In this document: piece by piece, positions 24,656 through 32,891 of the stretch
Layout of the letters: each line of letters starts with the position of its first letter
How positions within the stretch are numbered: position 1 is the stretch's first letter
Assembly: GCA_015068055.1 (NCBI GenBank)
Contig: SVLG01000011.1
Location: forward strand, 1-37,504
Length of the DNA stretch: 37,504 nucleotides
DNA from: Oscillospiraceae bacterium
GTDB taxonomy: Bacteria; Bacillota_A; Clostridia; Oscillospirales; Oscillospiraceae
Reading direction: 5' to 3'
Program-made: the position numbers and the translations under genes
The notes under the pieces: generated by a model
Seen by the model: the letters and a program-made list of their open reading frames with translations, nothing else
Databases searched by the model: none
What the model was told of the DNA's origin: nothing

Positions 24656-25411
24656 TCAGAGACTCTGGCACTTGATTTCCAGATTTGTTTTGAGCAGCTT
24701 CAGATCCGCTGCGCAGTTTTCGATCACCGCGGGAGTCATTTCGTCGGTAGACCCGGCGATACTCAAGCCCATGAAGGGAGAGTTATCTTTGTTTTTAACC
24801 ACAACACCAATGCCGCGCACGCCGAGGATGCTCTCTTCGTTATCAACGGAATACCCGTCGTGCCGGATCCGCTCCAGCTCCGCCTGCAGGGCGAGGGGAG
24901 TGACGATGCTGTGGGTTGTCATCGCCTGAAGAGGGTGGTTGATGAGTCTGGTGTTCAGATCTTCCATGGGGAGACAGGCCAGAAAGGCCTTGCCGGTGGA
25001 GGTGCAGTTGGCCGGAGCGGTGGAACCGACGATGGTTTTCTGCATGAACTTTCTGGGGGGCGTGTAGCTGTCCACATAAATCATTTCCAGATCATCCAGC
25101 AGCGTGATATGTGTGTTCAGTGAGTATTTGTTGGAGAGAGCCTGCAAGGCATCGGCTGCTTCCTCCTTTATATCCACGCGCCCGCTTAAAGCGACGGCGA
25201 AGGTAAACATGGCCACACCCAAACGGTATTTACCGCTATAGGTCTTTTCAAGGTAGTCGTTATGTACCAGGGTGGACAGCATGGAGAAAGCAGTTGTTTT
25301 GGGGTATCCCGTCAACTCCACTACATCGATCAGTGCCAGTTCGTGGTGAATTTTAAAGAGATTTAATATGTGCAACGCCTTGTCTACACTCTGAACGGTT
25401 CCTTTTTCCAT
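24656..25411 (-). CDS. IclR-family transcriptional regulator
   Basis: 251 residues. N-terminal winged helix (VQSVDKALHILNLF, then DVVELTGYPKTTAFSMLSTL as recognition region, residues 27-46; YLEKTYSGKYRLG wing). The C-terminal GAF-like effector domain (about 75-245) includes NCTSTGKAFLACLP and GVRGIGVVVKNKD. It is divergent from the catabolic cluster starting at 25,672 and convergent with the M81 gene, so it most likely controls the cluster and itself through the shared 260-base region. Family effectors are often small organic acids, consistent with the TRAP importer, but the ligand is unknown. Confidence 0.93.
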   Translation of the reverse strand: MEKGTVQSVDKALHILNLFKIHHELALIDVVELTGYPKTTAFSMLSTLVHNDYLEKTYSGKYRLGVAMFTFAVALSGRVDIKEEAADALQALSNKYSLNTHITLLDDLEMIYVDSYTPPRKFMQKTIVGSTAPANCTSTGKAFLACLPMEDLNTRLINHPLQAMTTHSIVTPLALQAELERIRHDGYSVDNEESILGVRGIGVVVKNKDNSPFMGLSIAGSTDEMTPAVIENCAADLKLLKTNLEIKCQSL

Positions 25412-25441
25412 GGTCAGCCACCTTTTCCGTTATTCATTTTA

Positions 25442-25470
25442 ATTATAGAATAAAAACCCTAGAAAGTAAA
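25442..25470 (-). promoter_or_regulatory. Promoter of the iclR gene
   Basis: Minus strand: TTTACT (25470-25465), 17-base spacer, TATAAT (25447-25442), 30 bases before the start codon at 25411. Confidence 0.6.
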
Positions 25471-25517
25471 GTGCAAAGTGAATATAAAATTTTTAAACAA
25501 TGAACGTCATATGATAC

Positions 25518-25541
25518 AAACGAACAGCAGCAATTTCGTTT
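25518..25541. promoter_or_regulatory. Candidate IclR operator
   Basis: AAACGAA (25518-25524) and TTCGTTT (25535-25541) form an inverted repeat with a 10-base gap, midway between the two divergent promoters. Position and symmetry fit a regulator dimer site; assignment to the IclR protein is inference. Confidence 0.45.
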
Positions 25542-25578
25542 ATTCGTACAATTTTTTATTACTTGCACAATTGGAGGC

Positions 25579-25607
25579 TTGAAAACCATGAGATAAAGTT
25601 ATATAAT
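25579..25607 (+). promoter_or_regulatory. Promoter of the catabolic cluster
   Basis: TTGAAA (25579-25584), 17-base spacer and a perfect TATAAT (25602-25607), 65 bases before the GTG start at 25672. Confidence 0.75.
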
Positions 25608-25671
25608 CTTATACGAAGAACGCCGTTCCGATAGGCGGAATGAATAATACACAACTGGGAGGAGTATTGTT

Positions 25672-26970
25672 GTGAAAATCACGAAAGAGAAAGTCTTTTT
25701 TGATCCTGCGCTTCAGGCTGAGATCAAGGATCGGTTTTATTATGTGAATGAGGACTACCTTGGTCGTAAGCGTCAGTTCTTTGAGAACTCCGGCGGTTCT
25801 CTGCGTCTGAAGGCTGCCGTGGCGGAGAAGGCTCGCCTCGAGATGATTCCCGACTGCCCCGAGCGTATCCACGACACTTCTATGATGCTCAAGAAGGTTA
25901 AGGCCGACGGTATCAAGGACATTATGGAAGTCATCTTCGGCGCCAACCCCGGCGAGGGCGCTCTGGTGACCGAGCTGACCGCTTCTCAGGTCATCTTCCA
26001 GATCACCCGTACCATCCTTGAGAATGCTCCCGGCACCAACGTCGTGGTGTCCTCCATCGAGCATCCCTCTGCTTTCGACTCCGCTCAGCTCTACTGCGAG
26101 CGCACCGGTAAGGAACTGCGCGTTGCCATGGCCAACCCCAAGACCGGCGGCGTGGATCTGGAAGAGATCCTGCGTCATGTTGACAAGGACACCGCTCTCG
26201 TCAGCATCATGAGCGCTTCCAACATCTCCGGCTACATCTTTGACATGGAAGCCATCGTGAAGGCTGTCCGTGAGATCAACCCCGATGTTTACATCATCAG
26301 CGATGCCGTTCAGCACATGCCTCACGGCGTTCTGGACGTCGCCAAGTGCCAGCTCGACGGCTGCAACTTCGCCCCCTACAAGGCCTTTGGTATCCGCGGC
26401 TGCGGCTACGGCTATGTCTCTGACCGCGTGGCCAAGATGATCCACCACAAGCTGCTGGCCAAGCCCGAGAAGGAATGGGAGCTGGGCACCTTCCCCCATC
26501 CCAACTACGCCGCCATCACCGCCGTGGTCGATTACGTCTGCTGGCTGGGCAGCAAGTTCACCGATGCCACTGACCGTCGTGCCCTTTACGTGGCCGGTAT
26601 GGAGCACATCCACCTGCAGGAGCACTCCCTGCTTATCCACATGATGGAAGGTACCGAGGAGATCCCCGGCCTGCGTCACATCCCCGGCGTCACCGTTTAC
26701 GTGGACAGCGAGGACGATGTGGACCGCGACCTCATCAGCGCCATCGGCATCGAGGGTCTGGATTACACTCAGGCCGTTGCCGAGTACTACAAGCGCGGCA
26801 TCACCGTCTTTGAGCGTGTGAACACCAGCCTGTACTCCAAGCGCATCGTGGAGTCCATCGGCCTGACCGGTGCTATCCGTGTCTCCCCCCTGCACTGCCA
26901 CGACACCAACGATATCGACGACTTCCTGAAGGTCACTGCCGAGATCGCCAAAGAGTTTTCCGGTAAGTAA
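25672..26970 (+). CDS. Class V aminotransferase/cysteine-desulfurase-fold PLP enzyme
   Basis: 432 residues from GTG 25672 behind GGGAGGAG. Fold type I PLP signatures: IEHPSAF (H131, ring stacking), SDAVQHMPHG (D211 to the pyridine nitrogen, Q214) and the Schiff-base lysine K237 in FAPYKAFGIRGCGYGYVS. This subfamily (isopenicillin-N-epimerase/kynureninase-like) includes desulfurases, lyases, epimerases and transaminases, so the reaction is undetermined. There is no desulfurase-type catalytic Cys loop that I can identify. It is the first gene of the cluster and has extreme codon bias, so it is probably abundant. A 42-base gap leads to the cyclase gene. Confidence 0.87.
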   Translation: MKITKEKVFFDPALQAEIKDRFYYVNEDYLGRKRQFFENSGGSLRLKAAVAEKARLEMIPDCPERIHDTSMMLKKVKADGIKDIMEVIFGANPGEGALVTELTASQVIFQITRTILENAPGTNVVVSSIEHPSAFDSAQLYCERTGKELRVAMANPKTGGVDLEEILRHVDKDTALVSIMSASNISGYIFDMEAIVKAVREINPDVYIISDAVQHMPHGVLDVAKCQLDGCNFAPYKAFGIRGCGYGYVSDRVAKMIHHKLLAKPEKEWELGTFPHPNYAAITAVVDYVCWLGSKFTDATDRRALYVAGMEHIHLQEHSLLIHMMEGTEEIPGLRHIPGVTVYVDSEDDVDRDLISAIGIEGLDYTQAVAEYYKRGITVFERVNTSLYSKRIVESIGLTGAIRVSPLHCHDTNDIDDFLKVTAEIAKEFSGK

Positions 26971-27012
26971 GCTCAAACATATAAGAAGAGTTGTATTAGG
27001 AGGATTATAGCT

Positions 27013-27681
27013 ATGAAGAGAATCATTGACCTGACTCATCCTATCCATGAAGGCATGATCACCGCCCCCGCCCCCTGGCATCCTGTCGTGAAGATCACCC
27101 AGCTGGGCCGTCACTGCCTGGAAGGCCGTGAGAGCTACGAGATTTCCTTCGGCTCCCACACCGGCACCCACATTGACACTCCTCCCCACATGATCGCCAA
27201 CAGCGGTCCCCGTGTAGACCAGATCCCTCTGGACACCCTCATTGGCCCCGCCAAGATGATGAAGATCCCCAAGGGCTCCTACGGCCGTATCACCGTTGAA
27301 GATCTGGAAGCCACCGGCGTTCAGGTCAATCCCGGCGACCGTATCGTGTTCAACACCGGTTGGTACAAGACCTGGGGCACCCAGGAGTTCTTCCGTGAGT
27401 ATCCCAGCTTCACTCCCGAAGCCGTTGAGTGGCTCACCAGCCGCGGCATCGTCTACGCTGTCATGGACGTTCCCTCCCCCGATGACCCCAAGGAAAAGCT
27501 CGCTCCCGGCCAGCCCAACCCCATGCACGTTGCCTTCCTGAGCAAGGGTGTGTTCATCTCCGAGTACGCCACCAATCTGGATGACATCGGCGCCGATGAA
27601 TTCGAAATCATCGCCCTGCCTCTGAAGGTCAAGGACGCCGACGGCTGCCCCACCCGTATCGTTGCTGTCGTCGAAGAGTAA
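27013..27681 (+). CDS. Cyclase-family metal-dependent hydrolase (kynurenine-formamidase-like)
   Basis: 222 residues from ATG 27013 (AGGAGG upstream). The family metal motif is SHTGTHIDTPPHM (H49, H53, D55, H59), preceded by DLTHPIHEGM at the N-terminus. Family members hydrolyse formamides, cyclic amides such as isatin, or lactones, using Zn or Mn. Length and motif are normal. Within the cluster it could open a ring or deformylate before the isomerase and CoA steps; this is inference. The Rossmann-like GIVYAVMDVPSPDDP segment near 150 is typical of the family's second half. Confidence 0.9.
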   Translation: MKRIIDLTHPIHEGMITAPAPWHPVVKITQLGRHCLEGRESYEISFGSHTGTHIDTPPHMIANSGPRVDQIPLDTLIGPAKMMKIPKGSYGRITVEDLEATGVQVNPGDRIVFNTGWYKTWGTQEFFREYPSFTPEAVEWLTSRGIVYAVMDVPSPDDPKEKLAPGQPNPMHVAFLSKGVFISEYATNLDDIGADEFEIIALPLKVKDADGCPTRIVAVVEE

Positions 27682-27709
27682 GTTTATAGCTCGCATCGCA
27701 TAATCTTTC

Positions 27710-27746
27710 CCCGGAAAGCGGCGCGTTTTCCGCCCCGCTTTCCGGG
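27710..27746 (+). other. Intercistronic hairpin after the cyclase gene
   Basis: An 11-bp GC-rich stem, CCCGGAAAGCG (27710-27720) with CGCTTTCCGGG (27736-27746), without a T-run, inside a 118-base gap. Likely an mRNA-stability or processing element, not a full stop, because the next gene has no promoter that I can see. Confidence 0.6.
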
Positions 27747-27799
27747 AATTTCAAAATCACAAGTTGGACTCTATAAGGTCTGCAGAAGGAGAAATAACC

Positions 27800-28510
27800 A
27801 TGTACGGATCCAGAGCAAGAATCGGCGCCATCATTCCTTCCACCAATACCGTGGTGGAGTCTGAGTACAACAGAATGAAGCCCGAAGGCGTGTCTGTTCA
27901 CGCCTCCAGAATGTTTCTGACCACCACCAACGCCGAGACCCTGAAGGGCATGGCTGAGCAGACCGAGCGTGCTGCCGCCGAGCTGGGCACCGCCCGCTGC
28001 GATGCCATCGTCTACGGCTGCACCAGCGGCAGCTTTGTCGGCGGTGCCGAATGGGAAGAGAACCTGCGCAAGCGCATGGAAGCTGTTTCCAACACCAAGT
28101 GCATTACCACCTCTGGTGCCATCATCCGCGCTCTTGAGGCGCTGGGTAAGAAAAAGCTCACTGTCGTTACCCCCTATATCGAAGAGCTGAATGAGCTCGA
28201 GAAGGCCTTCCTGACTCAGGCCGGCTATGAGGTCCTGGCCATCCGTGGTCTGGGCTACGACGACAACGTCACCATCGGCAAGCAGACTCCCGAGACCACC
28301 TATGAGCTGGCCAAGGCCACTCTGGCTCCCGGCACCGAGCTGCTGATCATCACCTGCACCGACTTCCGCAGCATCGAGAACATCGCCAAGCTGGAAGCTG
28401 AGCTGGGTATTCCCGTCATCTCCAGCAACCTCTGCGGTATGTGGGCTGCGCTGCGTATGAGCGGCGTGGAGGACAAGCTTCCCGAGTGGGGCAGCCTGTT
28501 CTGCATTTAA
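27800..28510 (+). CDS. Maleate isomerase/arylmalonate decarboxylase-like (Asp/Glu racemase superfamily)
   Basis: 236 residues from ATG 27800, placed after AGAAGGAG; an in-frame ATG 36 bases upstream lacks such a site. Family markers: IIPSTNTVVE (Asn16), YGCTSGSF (Cys74) and IITCTDFRS (Cys186). Both active-site cysteines are present, as in maleate isomerases and racemases. Arylmalonate decarboxylases keep only the second, so isomerase or racemase chemistry is favoured. A cytoplasmic enzyme acting on a dicarboxylate or hydantoin-like acid is likely. It lies between the hydrolase and the CoA-dependent genes, fitting a role before CoA activation. Confidence 0.86.
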   Translation: MYGSRARIGAIIPSTNTVVESEYNRMKPEGVSVHASRMFLTTTNAETLKGMAEQTERAAAELGTARCDAIVYGCTSGSFVGGAEWEENLRKRMEAVSNTKCITTSGAIIRALEALGKKKLTVVTPYIEELNELEKAFLTQAGYEVLAIRGLGYDDNVTIGKQTPETTYELAKATLAPGTELLIITCTDFRSIENIAKLEAELGIPVISSNLCGMWAALRMSGVEDKLPEWGSLFCI

Positions 28511-28540
28511 AAGAATGACAAGAAGGAGCACAGAAACAAA

Positions 28541-29953
28541 ATGAGAGGAATCGTATCGTTTGGCGGATATGTGCCGTTCAACCGACTGAAAAGAGATGTC
28601 CTGAAGGCTGCCTTTGAAAAGGCCAAGCCCAAGGGCGAGCGTGCTGTTGCCAACTACGACGAAGACAGCATCACCATGGCTGTTACCGCGGCTCTCGAGT
28701 GCGTCCGCGGTTATGATACCGATAAGCTGGATGCGGCTTACTTCGTGTCCACCACTGCTCCTTACAGAGAGAAGCAGTGCGCCACCAACATGATCGCTGC
28801 CCTTGACCTGAAGCGCAGCGTCCGTACCGCCGACTTTGCCAACACCCTGCGTGCCGGCACGCAGGCTATGCTCTGCGCCCTCGACTCTGCGGCCTGCGGC
28901 AAGCAGACCCTGATCGCTGCGGCCGATATGCGTATGGCTTATGCCGACGGCAACTTCGAGGCCAACTTCGGTGACGGCGGCGCCGCCTTCATCATCGGCG
29001 ACGAGAACGTCATTGCCAAGTTTGTCGACTCCGCTTCCGTGGCCGTTGACTTCCACGACCAGTGGCGTGGCGAGAACGACAAGTATGTCAGATACTGGGA
29101 AGATCGTTTCGCCATTACCCAGGCTTACGAGCCCTTCATGAAGGAAGCCGTGACGGCTGTTCTGGAAAAGACCGGCCTCAAGCCCGCTGACTTCTCCAAG
29201 ATCATCCACTACGCCATGACTCCCAGATACCAGGCTCAGATCGCTGCCAAGCTTGGCTTCACTCCCGAGCAGATCCAGGACTCCCTCTATGATACCATCG
29301 GCAACACCGGCGTGGCCAACGTTCCCATGATGCTCGTTGCCGCTCTGGAAGAAGCCAAGCCCGGCGACAAGCTGCTGGTCGTGGCTTACAGCGAGGGTGT
29401 TGACGCTCTCGTGTTCGAAGTGACCGAGGAGATCGCCAATCTGGTTCCCCGCCGCGGCATCAAGAGCTATCTGGAGCACAAGCGCAACACCATGAACTAC
29501 GAGAAGTTCCTGCGCTGGAGAGGCATGATCGAGTGCGAGGGTGCGAGACGTCCTGCCCAGCAGCGCTCCAGCCTGCCCGATTACCTCAGAAACTACGACA
29601 AGAACTATGCTCTCTACGGCCACATCTGCACCGAGTGCGGCACTCCTCAGTTCCCGCCTCTGCGTAAGTGCATCAAGTGCAAGGCCGTTGACAAGATGGA
29701 GAAGTACCGCTTCTACGGCAAGACCGGTCGTATCACCACCTTCGCCATTGACTACCTTGGCGCCTCCATCGATCCCCCCACGCTGTCTGCTATCGTGGAC
29801 TTCGAGGGCGGCGGTCGTATGCTGACCAACGTTGTCGACTGCGATCAGGAGCAGATCCACGACGGTATGGAAGTCGAAATGTGCTACCGGAAGCTCTTCG
29901 ATGTGGAAGGCATCCACACCTACTTCTGGAAGGCCGTTCCTAAACTGATTTAA
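28541..29953 (+). CDS. HMG-CoA-synthase-like protein fused to DUF35 zinc-ribbon/OB domain
   Basis: 470 residues. Residues 1-330 have the thiolase fold of 3-hydroxy-3-methylglutaryl-CoA synthases (GGYVPFNRL, FGDGGAAFIIG, DTIGNTGVANVPMML). Where family members carry the acyl-accepting Cys, this protein reads DFANTLRAGTQAM (about 99-110), with no Cys; the nearby C112 is misplaced. Residues 361-470 form a DUF35 unit: rubredoxin-like zinc ribbon (C363, C366, C377, C380) and an OB fold (ITTFAIDYLGASIDPP). DUF35 proteins partner with thiolase-like enzymes, for example in steroid side-chain aldolases and the BbsAB thiolase. The thiolase gene follows after 14 bases, so a complex is likely, with this protein as partner or scaffold rather than a classical synthase. 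Confidence 0.84.
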   Translation: MRGIVSFGGYVPFNRLKRDVLKAAFEKAKPKGERAVANYDEDSITMAVTAALECVRGYDTDKLDAAYFVSTTAPYREKQCATNMIAALDLKRSVRTADFANTLRAGTQAMLCALDSAACGKQTLIAAADMRMAYADGNFEANFGDGGAAFIIGDENVIAKFVDSASVAVDFHDQWRGENDKYVRYWEDRFAITQAYEPFMKEAVTAVLEKTGLKPADFSKIIHYAMTPRYQAQIAAKLGFTPEQIQDSLYDTIGNTGVANVPMMLVAALEEAKPGDKLLVVAYSEGVDALVFEVTEEIANLVPRRGIKSYLEHKRNTMNYEKFLRWRGMIECEGARRPAQQRSSLPDYLRNYDKNYALYGHICTECGTPQFPPLRKCIKCKAVDKMEKYRFYGKTGRITTFAIDYLGASIDPPTLSAIVDFEGGGRMLTNVVDCDQEQIHDGMEVEMCYRKLFDVEGIHTYFWKAVPKLI

Positions 29954-29967
29954 TGGGGTAAAAGAAG

Positions 29968-31155
29968 ATGGCATATAGTATTAAGGATAAAGCAGCCGTC
30001 GTAGGAATGGGCTGCAGCAAGTTTGGCGAGCGTTTTGATGCCAGCAAGGAAGACCTTCTGCTGGAAGCCATGAACGAGGCTCTGGAAGATGCCGGTATCG
30101 GCTTCGAGGATATCGACGCCTACTGGTTCGGCACCTTCGAGACCGCCCTCTCCGGCGACGGTCTGTCCTCCATCATCCAGTCTGAGTACAAGCCTGTTAC
30201 CCGCGTGGAGAACAAGTGCTGCACCGGCTCCGACGCCTTCCGTAACGCCTGCTACGCCGTTATCTCCGGCGCTTACGACGTTGTTATGGCCGTTGGTGTT
30301 GAGAAGCTGAAGGACAGCGGCTACTCCGGCATCGTCAACCCCGTCTCCCTCTGCGAAGACTTTGCCGAGCTGGAAGTCACCGCTCCCACCATGTTCGAGC
30401 TGCTGGCTCCCGCTTACGCGGCCAAGTACGGCGTCTCTTACGAGAATCTGCGCGAGACTCTGAACCACATCGCTTACAAGAACCACTACAATGGTTCCAT
30501 GAACCCCAAGGCCCTGTACCGCAAGGAAGTGCCTCTGGAGACTCTGAGAAAGTCCCCCATGATCTCCGCTCCCTACCTGACCGTTATGGACTGCTCCGGC
30601 GTGTCCGACGGTGCTGCCTGCGCCATCATCATGCGTACCGAGGATGCTCTCAAGCATCGCAAGGATCCCATGTTCATCAAGGCCAGCGACCTGGCTGTGG
30701 GTCCCCTGCGCAACAAGGCCAGCCAGGAGTACGAGTTCCTGAGCATCACCGAGACCGCTTTCCTGGCCAAGAAGATGTACAAGGAACTGGGCATCACCGA
30801 TCCTGCCAAGCAGATCGACGTGGCTGAGATCCACGACTGCTTCACCATCACCGAGCTGGTGCTTTACGAAGATCTGATGCTCAGCGAGCGCGGCCACGGC
30901 TGGCGCGATGCTCTGGACGGCAAGTTCGACCGCACCGGTTCCACTCCCGTCAACATCGACGGCGGCCTGAAGGCCTTCGGCCATCCTCTGGGTGCCTCCG
31001 GCATGCGTATGCTCTACGAGTGCTGGCTGCAGTTCCACGGCAAGGCCGGCAAGCGCCAGCTGGACAACCCCAAGCTGGGTCTGGCCCACAACCTGGGCGG
31101 CACTCCCTGGATCTGCACCACGGCCATGACCTTCGTGGGCTCTGAGCTTGGCTGA
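29968..31155 (+). CDS. SCP2/SCPx-type thiolase
   Basis: 395 residues. N-terminus AAVVGMGCSKFGER is typical of SCP2-type thiolases. The nucleophile is Cys84 in NKCCTGS. H289 in EIHDCFT and H339 in GHPLGASG complete the active site. The last motif is AHNLGG, as in SCP2-type enzymes, instead of the CGGG of degradative thiolases. It should cleave, retro-Claisen or retro-aldol, a beta-keto or beta-hydroxy acyl-CoA. Relatives need a DUF35 partner, which is supplied by the gene just upstream. Codon use is strongly biased. Confidence 0.9.
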   Translation: MAYSIKDKAAVVGMGCSKFGERFDASKEDLLLEAMNEALEDAGIGFEDIDAYWFGTFETALSGDGLSSIIQSEYKPVTRVENKCCTGSDAFRNACYAVISGAYDVVMAVGVEKLKDSGYSGIVNPVSLCEDFAELEVTAPTMFELLAPAYAAKYGVSYENLRETLNHIAYKNHYNGSMNPKALYRKEVPLETLRKSPMISAPYLTVMDCSGVSDGAACAIIMRTEDALKHRKDPMFIKASDLAVGPLRNKASQEYEFLSITETAFLAKKMYKELGITDPAKQIDVAEIHDCFTITELVLYEDLMLSERGHGWRDALDGKFDRTGSTPVNIDGGLKAFGHPLGASGMRMLYECWLQFHGKAGKRQLDNPKLGLAHNLGGTPWICTTAMTFVGSELG

Positions 31156-31199
31156 TCCCTGCCCCCTTTTTCCAAAAGTAAAAAAAGGAGCAAGAGTTT

Positions 31200-32459
31200 A
31201 TGGCATATGTGGCAAACGAATTCCCTCTGAGCGGTGTCAGAGTCGTTGACCTGACTACCTATATCGCTGCTCCCTCCTGCGGCAGAGCTCTGGCTGCCAT
31301 GGGTGCCGATGTCATCAAGATCGAGCCCCTCGGCGGCGATGACTACCGTAACGGCGGCAAGAACATGGGCATCCCCATCGACGAAGAATGCGCCCCTCTC
31401 TTTGACAGCGTCAACGGCGGCAAGCGTCTCATCTCTCTGAACCTGAAGGATCCGCGCACCCGCCCCATCGTGGAGAAGCTGGTCAAGAGCGCTGATATCT
31501 TCGTGACCAACATGCGCGAGAAGAGCCTGAAGAAGCTGGGGCTGGACTACGAGACTCTGCGGGAACTCAATCCCCGCATGGTCTACGCCCACACCACCGG
31601 CTTCGGCACCGAAGGTCCCGACGCCCCCCGTCCCGGTTATGACGTCACCTCCTTCATGGCGCGCAGCGGTCTGTTCACGAGCTTTATGCCCCCCGACGGC
31701 AAGCCCATGACCATCCCCAACTCTCTGGGCGATATGATCACCGGTATGTCCATGACCATCGGTCTTCTGGGTGCCTATGCCGGTGCCAAGAGAACCGGCA
31801 AGGGCGAGTTTGTCACCAGCAGCCTCTTTGGCTCCGCCTGCTGGGTCTTTAACCACACCATGATCGGTACACAGTTCGGTTACAAGCTGCCTCGCAGCTG
31901 GGAGGAACCCGTGGACACCGCGGTCATCCACCAGTACAAGGCCAAGGACGGCCGCTGGATCCAGGTCTGTGTTTTCGACACCAAGCTGCAGCAGCTTGCG
32001 GCGCTGGACGACATCCTCGGCGGCGGCATCTTCACCGATGAACGCTTCGATACCAAGGAAAAGCGTCAGGAGAACATTACCGAGCTGGTCCACGTGATCC
32101 AGGATCGCTTCTCCCAGTACGACAGCGCCTACCTGGCTGAGCAGTTCAGCAAGCGTGAAGTGGTCTACGAAATGATCAACGCCATCGGTGATCTCCCCAA
32201 CGATGAGCAGGCCCGTATCAACGGCTATGTGTCTGAGGTGGTTTATCCCGCCAGAGACAACGCCTCCGTCTGGCTGGGCATGCCTCCCCTCTTCTTCGAG
32301 AGCGCCGGCAAGCCCGCCAAGGCCAGCCGCGCCGGCCGCGTGGGTGAGCACACCGTGGAGATCATGCAGGAACTGGGCTACAGCGAAGCTGAGATTAAAG
32401 AACTTTACGATGGCAAGGCCATCAACATTTCCCCGGCCAAACTGGCAGAGTTAAATTAA
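31200..32459 (+). CDS. Family III CoA transferase (CaiB/BaiF)
   Basis: 419 residues. Starts with GVRVVDLTTYIAAPSCGRAL and GADVIKIEP, the family's CoA-binding Rossmann part. The catalytic Asp is D178 in NSLGDMITGM, which forms the aspartyl-CoA thioester. YAHTTGFGTEGPDAPRPGYD and GEFVTSSLFGSACW are further family blocks. It moves CoA from a donor acyl-CoA to a carboxylic acid, here presumably the imported or processed substrate. Only one transferase gene is present, so it should be a homodimer, unlike BbsEF. A GGAG ribosome binding site lies 7 bases upstream; the gap to the thiolase gene is 44 bases. Confidence 0.93.
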   Translation: MAYVANEFPLSGVRVVDLTTYIAAPSCGRALAAMGADVIKIEPLGGDDYRNGGKNMGIPIDEECAPLFDSVNGGKRLISLNLKDPRTRPIVEKLVKSADIFVTNMREKSLKKLGLDYETLRELNPRMVYAHTTGFGTEGPDAPRPGYDVTSFMARSGLFTSFMPPDGKPMTIPNSLGDMITGMSMTIGLLGAYAGAKRTGKGEFVTSSLFGSACWVFNHTMIGTQFGYKLPRSWEEPVDTAVIHQYKAKDGRWIQVCVFDTKLQQLAALDDILGGGIFTDERFDTKEKRQENITELVHVIQDRFSQYDSAYLAEQFSKREVVYEMINAIGDLPNDEQARINGYVSEVVYPARDNASVWLGMPPLFFESAGKPAKASRAGRVGEHTVEIMQELGYSEAEIKELYDGKAINISPAKLAELN

Positions 32460-32480
32460 GAATTGAAGGAGAGATACGCA

Positions 32481-32876
32481 ATGATTCTGGGTATCAATCA
32501 CATCGGCGTTTGCGTTAAGAGCATTGATGATTTCGTGGCCGTTATGGAGAACGCCTTCGGCGCTAAGGTGATCGAGCGCGTTTCCATGCCTGACCGCAAC
32601 CAGACCTCCTGCGTGGTCGAGTTCGGCACCGACGGCAGCCGTTACGAGGTTATGGAGCCCATCGGTGAAGAAGGTGTTGTCTGGGATTACCTTCAGAAGA
32701 AGGGTCAGGGCCTGCACCACATCTCCCTGAACGTGGAAGACATCGAGAAGGACTGCGCCGAGCTGGAGGCCAAGGGCATCCGCATCATCGGCAAGACCAA
32801 GGGCCTTGCTTTCACCCATCCGAAGACCACCGGCGGCATCCTCTATGAGCTGACCGACGGCACCTTCAACGACTGA
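32481..32876 (+). CDS. VOC-family protein, methylmalonyl-CoA-epimerase-like
   Basis: 131 residues from ATG 32481 (AAGGAGAG upstream). Two beta-alpha-beta modules with the expected metal ligands: H7 in INHIGV, E56 in RYEVMEP, H79/H80 in LHHISLNV and E123 in LYELTD. The FTHPKTTGGILYEL segment matches methylmalonyl-CoA epimerases. Likely reaction: inversion of a stereocentre alpha to the CoA thioester of a branched acyl-CoA. Next to a CoA transferase and SDRs it would let both stereoisomers enter the pathway. True methylmalonyl-CoA metabolism is not indicated, since no mutase is near. Confidence 0.85.
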   Translation: MILGINHIGVCVKSIDDFVAVMENAFGAKVIERVSMPDRNQTSCVVEFGTDGSRYEVMEPIGEEGVVWDYLQKKGQGLHHISLNVEDIEKDCAELEAKGIRIIGKTKGLAFTHPKTTGGILYELTDGTFND

Positions 32877-32891
32877 TAAGGGGTTTTAAAC

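Noticed and set aside
27629..29974. A 781-codon open frame on the minus strand
   Set aside because: It lies antisense to three well-supported genes. Its composition (Val, Gly, Leu, His-rich) is the mirror of the biased codons on the plus strand, and it has no recognisable domain. The same applies to long antisense frames at 17319-18848, 25609-27696, 31014-32351 and 34646-36256.
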